From Episyrphus balteatus (Eukaryota; Arthropoda; Insecta; Diptera; Syrphidae), in NCBI RefSeq assembly GCF_945859705.1, contig NC_079137.1, positions 36,577,554-36,641,553 on the forward strand: a DNA stretch of 64,000 bases, read 5' to 3'. The notes under the pieces were generated by a model. It was not told the origin of the DNA, did not search any database, and worked only from the letters and a program-made list of their open reading frames with translations. Positions 56,301 to 64,000 of the stretch are shown piece by piece. Within the stretch, counting starts at the first letter, position 1, and every line of letters starts with the position of its first letter. A program made the translations under genes and the position numbers.

Positions 56301-59300
56301 TTTGACAATGAGTTTGAATCTAGCACTAGTTTGCTAAGTTTTTCAGACATCGAATTTTCAAAGCATATGCGGGTTTCTGCTAATAATTTTTGTTTCAGAA
56401 ATTATTTTCACTGGTCTACAAGCCACTAATTCAATTTCAAGGAAGTTTTTATTACAAAAACTTTACTATATTGCTTAGATATAAATTGCAAATAAAATTC
56501 AGAAAACATTTTTTTTTTTTGAAAATGGAATATTTTTTTTTTAGATGTTGATAAACACTTGCTTAGTTATATAAAGTTAGGAGGGCCCCCCAAAATAATT
56601 TGGATACAGGCCCCCCCACAGGGCTAGCTACGCCACTGGTATACAGACAGACAGAATTGCGAGACCCAATTTTTTGACATTTAGGTACCTCAAGTCAATC
56701 TTGTCCCATAGAATCTATAAACTAGTCTTTATCAACATTAACAAATACTAAAATATTTGGGTATTGGCTGACATTTTTTTAGATTTTGACATTATTGGCA
56801 AAATTGTCTTTTTTAATAATTCTTGATGAGAAAAATAAAAAAAAGTTACTTTAAGTTCTTAAATATTTCAATCTTTTTTCGTAATAAAGGCATCAATCCA
56901 TGATGTGGTTATCTAATTTCCATGACAAATTTTAAACGTTAGGTAACTATGTAGATTTTTTCTTCAAATTAATCTTCACAACGGAACGGAATACCAAAAA
57001 ACTTTATTAAATTTGTTCGTTTTTTTGTCATCCAAGACCTATAACTTCTCTTTAAAAACAAATATTTATTTATATACGTTTTTCTTTAGACTTTATGGGA
57101 CTGATTACGAAGACCCCGGGTGGCAACTGCCATACTTTGATTTTTTTGAAAAAGATTTTTTTTGAAAAGAAACAATAAATAGCTGAAAAGGACTTACTTT
57201 TGATTAAACTCTTCCCATTCGTGTGTTTTCTTGCTGAGCTTTTCACTGACTTCTTTACTAAATGCTTTTGTGTTTGAATGTTCATTTTCAAGACAATCAT
57301 ATTTCTTTTTTAACTATAAAATTTAGAAATGATACAGTTTAGTTACTTTAAGCATTTTATTATGATTTATTTCATTAACAAACCTCTTCGAACTCCTTTT
57401 GTTTTTTGCTTTGATTCTTGGTTTTTTCTTCGATTTCTTTTTTAAAAATACTACATTTTTGCTCATAAATTTTCTTACTTTTATTCAATTCAGTTTGGCT
57501 TTCTTCAAGATTTTTCTTAAGTGTCTATATTTAACATATCAAACAAAAATTGATTTATAAAACATTCAAATCCCAAGTTACTTGACGCTTACATTAACTT
57601 CTTCTAAGAGAGTTTTAACCTCAGTTTCATGTTCTTTATTTGAAGATGGTTCTTTGGGCTTATCACTTGCTTGTAGTTTTTCAATTTGTTTTATAAAATC
57701 ATCCAAAAATTGTTGCTTTTAAAAAGGAAGAAAATTAAAATTACTCAAATTAATAAAAAAAAAAAAAAATGCGTTCAGATTACTCTTTCAATTTTAAGTT
57801 TATTTTTCACTTCCTCAAGTAGCTTCAAATCTCCATGTTCTTTAACAAAAGTATCACCAATCTTTAAAGAAATATTTATTTATTATTATCAACCTTTTTT
57901 GGAATAAAATAATTATTTACTTCTCTTGGTGAGCTTGTTAAACTGTCAAGGGTATCTATCATTTCAAATTTCTGTTGAGCAAAGTTCTTCCAAGAAGATT
58001 TGAGCTCTTCTAATGACTTTTTATCTGTGATTAAATAAAATAGGTAAAGAATCAAAACTTCAACCAATTATGAAGCGGAATCAGAGGAAGTGGAAATTGG
58101 TTTAGAACAAGGTTTCAAGTTAAGACCTCTTTTGTTTGCTCTTTTCATTAATGTAATTGAGTACTTTCTACAGATTGAATAAAGAGTCAATTAAAATCTT
58201 CTAAAAAGAGTCTATAAAATTAGTTGATGATATAATAGTATTTTTATAATAGGATCTGAAGCCAAAAAACCTGCCAGTCTTTTAAACTTGATATTAAGAA
58301 GCAGGTTTCTATAAACCTCAGTTCTCATATATTTATTGTTTATACATGCCTCGAAACCAAAAACAAGAAGCTCTAAAGACTGTTATTTCGTCTTGGTTTC
58401 AATTTCAAAAAGTCTGTTTCATATTTATTATATAAACGAAGCTTACCACACGTCACAATGACCTTTGAAGTTTGATTTCTTGTGATTAAATGTCCTTCAT
58501 TATTTTTGAATACACAAATAAGTTTTACGTCCCTGTCTTCTTTGGGCAGTTCATCTTTAACCAAATTATATTTACTCATGAAATGCTCCTAAGAATTTAA
58601 AGTTTTATAAATTTTTGATCGGATAATAGTTAAAATTAAAGCACCTGAGAATTCTGAAGTTTTTCTTTAGCAGCTTCATATGATTGAAGTTTTCTTTTAA
58701 ATGAAGCCATTTCAGCTTTTTTACTAATTTCAGATATTTTGTCTGAACTTTGAAATCTTGGTGTTTGCTCTTTGCTTTGAACTAAAAAAAAAAATTCTGA
58801 GGAGGTGAACAACACATTATAAATCTTTGATTTCTAATACCACTTCGATGGGAATTGAAACAACTTCTAGTTGAGGGTAAAGAACTTGGCTTGGGCAGTT
58901 TTAAGTTCATCAAAGATACTGAAGAAGATGTAACTTCCTGTTTCTTAGTTTTAGTTCTTATAACATTTTTGGAATCAGTAGTTGAAGTTTTAGACACCTT
59001 ACGTAGAGAAAAAAAAATAATTAACTTTCCTAACATAAAACAAAACATACTTCTCTTTTTGTTGGAATTTTTGAATTAGAAGAATCACCCTTAAATACAA
59101 AAATAAATATATTAAAAAAGAGATTTTAAAAAGTTGAAATGCAAACAAAAAATGAAAATTTCTTACAATTCCACTATTTTTCAAAGATGTTTTAGGCGTT
59201 GATGGAATTTTTGTTTGCAATTTTGAATCTGACAAAAAAATAGTAATATGTGAGGTCAAGAACGACAAAAAAAAATAAAATCACCAACCACTTTTTTCTG

Positions 59301-59322
59301 AATCGGGTTTTAAGGAGTCCAT
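53319..59322 (-). CDS. 18-exon coiled-coil protein, 713 aa
   Basis: Exons (minus): 59,322-59,289; 59,228-59,167; 59,089-59,051; 58,997-58,841; 58,781-58,645; 58,588-58,447; 58,024-57,921; 57,861-57,784; 57,715-57,593; 57,524-57,384; 57,313-57,198; 54,731-54,607; 54,545-54,439; 54,381-54,281; 54,221-54,155; 54,087-53,848; 53,756-53,554; 53,484-53,319. Phases agree throughout, giving 714 codons. Intron 14 uses a GC donor (AAG|GCAAGT). Residues 1-100 are basic and Ser/Thr/Pro-rich (TPKTSLKNSG, LKLPKPSSLP) as in microtubule- or chromosome-binding tails. About 120-660 is Lys/Glu/Leu/Gln-rich coiled coil. The C-terminus (NTLRRNLAIVEASRDAEFTD, ending HIDISVKKYEK) is not coiled coil. No enzyme motif is visible. 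The plan resembles cytoskeletal, kinetochore or synaptonemal-complex proteins. I do not recognise the family. Intron 11 (2.5 kb) carries a hAT element. An AATAAA follows 33 bp after the stop. Confidence 0.9.
55499..56638. mobile_element. 1,140-bp non-autonomous hAT element
   Basis: Starts CAGGGGCGTAGCTACC and ends GGCTAGCTACGCCACTG, inverted with small differences. The 8-bp sequence GTATACAG flanks it exactly on both sides (55,491-55,498 and 56,639-56,646). An 8-bp target duplication with CAGNGGCGTA ends is diagnostic of the hAT superfamily. GGGCCCCC words occur just inside each end. Internal ORFs are short and show no transposase. It lies in intron 11 of the coiled-coil gene, with no sign of disturbing splice sites. 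Confidence 0.92.
58082..58440. other. Intron 6 of the coiled-coil gene with possible element remnant
   Basis: This intron (58,025-58,446) is larger than its 50-80-bp neighbours. On the plus strand it includes GAACAAGGTTTCAAGTTAAG, then CTCTTTTGTTTGCTCTTTTC. This vaguely resembles a decayed reverse-transcriptase-like 'LFADD'-type segment, but stops interrupt it and I do not assign it. Confidence 0.25.
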
Positions 59323-60036
59323 TCCGAACAAATAGCGCAATATATCAATTTTAAAAGCTTGAAAGATTTTAAAAAATATAACAAACTAATATCGAAAATA
59401 TCCCGTACCTAATGGATTGATTATTCGAAATTATTTTATATAAATTTTATTTGAAATTGAAATGACTTATTTTTCGAAAGAAATATGAATTAGATTTTCT
59501 TTTTAATTTTTTGTATAAGTAGAAAATTATAAACTCCCAACAAAATGCAGAATTTTTTGGTGTATGTTCTTATGTCTTAAAACAGGTTATGTTAGAATAA
59601 CGATGTATAATATTCAAATGCAGTTACTCACAAGAATAAATTGAAATTTATTCAATCAGGTTAAAATGTAAGAACACAATTATAATGATGTTTTTCTCAG
59701 TGTACCACTCGGGATGAACCCTTGTAAAAACAAATTGTATTGTTAACACCTTAAATTTAATTGTCTAAATAGAATGACTATATTATTATTTTTATTGTTT
59801 AAAAAAAAGAAGAACCAATCAGATTATGTTAACTTGTTTGCATTTTATCAACAAAACTTTTTTAATTGAAATTACATAATTATAAAGAAAATGGAACAAT
59901 AAATTGTTGTTTGATTGAGAACTGCTCTTAATCAAAATAATGCTTATAGTTCAATCGAATTAAAATAAAATGTTTTTACTTTAAGTGGATTTATATATTT
60001 TGGCCAAGCTTTGAATAAATTCCATTTCATTACAGA

Positions 60037-60193
60037 GATAATACCTTACTGGTTAAAATGTCAGTGCTTAAAAGAAAGTCTCTAGAACAAGAACTTGAAG
60101 AGTCACGAGTTAAAGCGAGAAAAAGAAGATAATTTGTAATGATTCCAAGATCAAAGAAGTATGCTGCACTGCAAATGTAAAAACTGGAATTAT
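60037..60193 (+). other. Candidate exon with 24-codon ORF
   Basis: Preceded by an acceptor (TTTCATTACAG) and ending at a strong donor (TTAT|GTAAGTG). Inside, ATG at 60,058 opens a 24-codon frame, MSVLKRKSLEQELEESRVKA plus KRR-type residues, then TAA. The composition is far from that of translated AT-rich junk. It could be a small-protein gene, a 5' UTR exon with an upstream ORF, or a fragment of a larger gene. Not recognised. Confidence 0.3.
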
Positions 60194-60872
60194 GTAAGTG
60201 ATCAAACTACATAAACCTAACCTTATAAAAATCTTCGTATAAAAAGAAACACATTATTTAGTTATCCATACTCATTCTTTAAACCTAATAATAACCTTAG
60301 TCACATACTTATAAATAATTTAAATTTCAAAATACAAAATCAAAAACTTACAAGTGAATACAATTTTTCCATGTCTTTAATTGAATAGGCGACATTTCTG
60401 TGTCGATTCGATCACACGCAACAAATCAATGTTGATCACTACCTAGATTAGCAATTAAATTGCCATACAAACGCACACCCCCAATATGCAACATAACCTC
60501 TTTTTTATATGAGCTTTACTTTGCAAAATGAGTCCACTTTATTCCGCAAAGAAAATCAGAGTAAATCAATTAGGGACTTATTTATGCAAGCACGTTGGCA
60601 CAAGGAAGGGGTTTTCGTCAAGGTATGATGAATTAATAACGAAGAAAAAATAACAAAAATAATAAAAAATTATTAAAATTTTTAATTGAATTATGATGAA
60701 TTAATATCGGGGAAAATTCAATTTTGGTTGAATCTTTAGAAATTCAAATTGCGTTCTTTTTAGAGCAAAACTCTTTCTAAAGCGGTTTTAGGACCTCAAA
60801 TGTTTTCACTGTTGTTGTTTTGGTCGAACCAAGACAAAAACCTTTTAAAACTATTAATTGTCTACATATAAT

Positions 60873-60935
60873 TAATTTTTCCATATTATTTAAGTTTTGT
60901 AACCTTACAAAAACTTAAATAATATGGAAAAATTA
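60873..60935. repeat. Perfect 63-bp hairpin
   Basis: AATTTTTCCATATTATTTAA with GTTTTGTAA is followed, after two bases, by TTACAAAAACTTAAATAATA with TGGAAAAATT. The stem is about 29 bp with almost no loop, apart from one T/A length difference. The loop is too short for a microRNA precursor, so it is more likely a cruciform-prone MITE remnant. Confidence 0.75.
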
Positions 60936-63900
60936 CCTAATAATTTCTTAAGAAAAAAAATTTTATCTCGGTTATTTATGGAATATTCTCAACAATGTTT
61001 TACATTTTGAAAAGAGAATTGAACACACAAACTTTTAAGGTAACTTTCCGAAACATCGTAGTGCATTTTTTTTACACTACGGTTCATTGAATTAGAGTCA
61101 TGTAAAAAATTTTGGGCAAAAAGTAATATTTGCTTTAAAACTGATGCAGCTGAGTTAATTTTTTTTAATGCATTAAGAAGCAGGGTTATTCAAGGTTCCG
61201 TAACAAAAGAAAAAAATGAGAAAAATTAAGGTTTGTAGTCACGGCACATGAAAAACCGTCACAGGATGACCATTTTTTCAATTTTTTTTTTCGAATGCCC
61301 ATAGCTCCCAAAATATATGGCTGCGATTTTGTTTACTATTTTTCTGATAATTGTCACCACCTAGCCTATCTACCGTTTTCGTTTCGACGTTGACTTTTGG
61401 GACACCCTGTATAAATCTCCTTTTTCTATTCATAAAATTATTTCCAAAAACACTACAAAGAACCAATAACATTAACTTTTTATATAAACAAAAACTTACT
61501 ACGGTCCTTGATTGAGCATAAATTATGTATCAATACTGTGACTATGAGGAAGTTTCCGATTGTTACCAATTGGATTTTAAATTTCATTTGAAGAAAGTCA
61601 CTCAAAAACCACCCACTACTCACTAACTCACTCAATTGAAGATCGCTTAAGAACCTTCGTATCTAGTTCTCGATAGACAAGCATCAACTGTGATTTTTTT
61701 GCTTGTGTTTGTATTTTGTGATAACAATCTGAATCTACTCGCATCGCATAGATGTACCTCATGCCTATTTTATTTTGAGAGTTAAGCTTTGGAGCACATT
61801 CTTGAGATATTCTATCTCTTAACATAGTCAAGAAATTAAGATTAAATGTCAGTGTCGGTAGATATTCGAGATCAGTTGTTGGAGAATACGCCAAGCTATC
61901 GGGTAATCGGAGTTTAAAAAAAATATTTCGTCTTGAAAAGGATTATAATTGAAGTTGAGTAAAGTAAATTCAAAGGATATATCTGAGGTGCGAAGGAATT
62001 TTGTAATAAAACTATTGGGTTCTAAGGATATTTTATTTGATTTGACTTTGTTTTGAATTTAAGGATACGCGTTATGGCAACAATGGAAGGCGGTAAATTG
62101 TTGCATGGTTAAATCGCAGTATCAGTGAAGCATGATTTATGTTGATTTTTCTTTAGTGAAATTGTGAAATACTTTTCAATGCTTGAATTATTGTTGTGTA
62201 GCTATAGCTATTTTGAGACTTCAAGATATCATTAATTGAGCTCTATTATGTTCTATTTGTGTGTAGAATTGATTTAATAGTTCCATGATTTCAAGAAAAA
62301 AAAAAAAAGATGAAAAGAAAATTTTCAATATTAATATCAAAAATAATGCCATATTTGTTCAAAGTTGTTATAAGTCCAAAATTTAAAAACAATTAAAAGT
62401 TCAAAATCAACAATCAGCGATAAAAACATAAATCCTTAATTTTAACAAAAAAATCCCTGAAAAAAAAAACTTGAAACCAATTTAAATAAAATACTTTTTT
62501 AAATACTTACCTTTAAGACATTCAATTATAACCCTTGTTTGTCAGCACCATTTTTTTTTTTTCTATAAACGTGGGTCAAAATCGCCCAGAATAACATTTG
62601 ATCGTTCGTCATTTTGATATTAATTGGCGAAAAAGTGCGCAGCTGATTTTCAAGAAGCTATTAATTAGTGAAAAATGTGTTGAAAATTTAAAAATATAGT
62701 TTGAAAGAAATAGCTCGCAGGAATTTTTTGAGCTAAATAGTTAATAAGATTGATATACTTGATTTTCGAACTTAGAATGGAAAATGACACTTCTGTCTTC
62801 AAACTTCAATGGCCCTAAGTAATAGGCCGCATTTAGAGAACACTCGATTTTAACAAAAAAACAAAAAAAAATACATCTCACTTCCAAATTAAAAAAGTGC
62901 TATAATTTTAAAATCGAATTAGTTACAGGTGATCTGCTTCCAAGCCAATTCCAAACTTAGTGGTTAGATTTATGTTTTATTAATTTCACTGTGTTCGAAA
63001 ATGGAACTTTTTTTCCGACAGAGGGCTCTCATGTCTACTAAAGATAATTCGAGTATGCTGAACACGATGGCGTACTCAGTTTTTCTGGATTAGGTCAAAT
63101 AAGAAAGATTTTTGCGTTTGAAATTTTGTTTGCACATGCCAAAAATGAGGGTATAAAACACCATATATTTTCCAATTTTAAATTTTTTATCGATGTAAAA
63201 TGACGAAAAATCTATTTTTTGAAAAGTATTATTCGTAAAAGAATTTATCGAAAAAAAATGTGTCGAATGACATTTGAAATCATTATTTAAAAAAAAAAAA
63301 ACGTCGATTTTTCTTCAATTTTTCTTGTATTTTTCGTTTTACTTAAATTAAAATGCAGCACTCGGTGGCAACGATTTGATCTTGTGTTTCGGGATAGAAT
63401 ATGGCTTTGTTTACAAATACGAATAGGCAGAACCTACCTACCTACCTACAATATTGGTTAAGCTTAAGAGTGAAAAAAAACTCAAATTTTTAGTTTATAA
63501 AATAAAAAAATTACAAAATGTTTAAATGCAATACATATGTAGGGGAAGTGGGGGGCAAAATCGTTTTCTTACTATGTTGTATGACAAAAAAAAAATAAAA
63601 CTGGCAAAACTTGCAAATGAAAAAGGGGCTTTTGGTACGATCGGCCATGTCTGAAAGTATGAGCAAGTTTTTTTGAAACTCCGAAAAAGTTACGGAAAGG
63701 AAACTTTTGTGATTTTTCAACAAATCATTACAGTTTATGTTAAAAGTAAGTTGCACTTTTAACAGTGAGATAGTTAAAGTTTTAAACTTATTCTTTTTTA
63801 TAATGAAAGTTGGATATTCAAGAGTATTTTTTTGTGAAAGAGTGAATCCCAAAGGTTTGAACCTTAAGAAAAAAAATAGTTTTTGAACTTAAAAAAAAAT

Positions 63901-64000
63901 TAAATAAATATATTGATACCATGCCTGATTTTGTAATTAAATATCTACATCTACATATGTATAATATTCCAGAGTACTAACACATAAAAGATGTGTACAA

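Larger units (their letters stand above)
59323..64000. other. AT-rich flank with no firm gene
   Basis: This is the 5' flank of the minus-strand coiled-coil gene and the end of the window. Seen here: a candidate small exon at 60,037-60,193 (listed separately), a perfect short hairpin at 60,873-60,935, a GACACCCTGTATAAAT phrase near 61,400 typical of interspersed repeats, and a (CTAC)n run near 63,431. The ORFs at 61,278-61,894 (-) and 63,511-63,852 (-) have no splice or composition support. Confidence 0.4.

Noticed and set aside
60873..60935. microRNA precursor
   Set aside because: The hairpin has almost no loop and is perfectly AT-rich, unlike a Drosha/Dicer substrate.
61628..61894. 88-codon minus-strand ORF
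   Set aside because: No splice-compatible neighbours or recognisable motif. Probably chance.
63511..63852. 113-codon minus-strand ORF
   Set aside because: Lys/Phe/Ile-rich low-complexity translation with no context.

Overview
This window looks like one euchromatic but repeat-rich piece of an insect nuclear genome, most likely a fly. It is very AT-rich. Its three host genes and one transposon-like gene are split by GT-AG introns, many only 50-80 bp long as in Diptera. It is full of short inverted-repeat elements (MITEs), and one host gene is an F-spondin with an embedded Kunitz domain, an arrangement I associate with insects. I cannot name the species. No prokaryotic features, tRNA or rRNA genes were seen.

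Layout. (1) 1-6.1 kb: a 5-kb minisatellite with a 14-bp unit, framed by two identical 63-bp direct repeats, then a 340-bp near-perfect hairpin element. (2) 6.1-12 kb: AT-rich sequence, then the last three exons (10,520-11,174, + strand) of a gene whose other exons I cannot find. (3) 12.6-18.2 kb: a MITE family with GGCACACAAA ends, an AGCTCA-rich repeat and other dispersed repeats. (4) 18.4-21.96 kb: a 172-bp satellite array with exact register over 17 steps and a 516-bp higher-order pattern. (5) 22-26.5 kb: a cluster of MITEs, several with recognisable target-site duplications. (6) 26.5-41.9 kb: a probable two-gene DNA transposon. It has a triplicated promoter/first-exon block, an eight-exon gene for a 573-residue protein, and a single-exon gene for a 794-residue C2H2 zinc-finger transposase-like protein. 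The 7.1-kb third intron of the eight-exon gene is a nest of other MITEs. (7) 42.3-43.75 kb: a 364-bp palindrome, an 84-bp tandem array and a terminal sequence shared with the 18.4-kb array. (8) 44.7-49.2 kb (- strand): a complete six-exon spondin gene, 876 residues. (9) 53.3-59.3 kb (- strand): a complete 18-exon gene for a 713-residue coiled-coil protein, with a 1,140-bp hAT element in one intron. (10) 59.3-64 kb: mostly AT-rich sequence with one candidate small exon.

The host genes show no functional link to each other. The clearest functional pairing is the 573-aa and 794-aa proteins, which are adjacent and co-oriented and probably serve one mobile element. All exon joins were made by hand from splice consensus and reading-frame continuity. 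No alignment or database search was possible.
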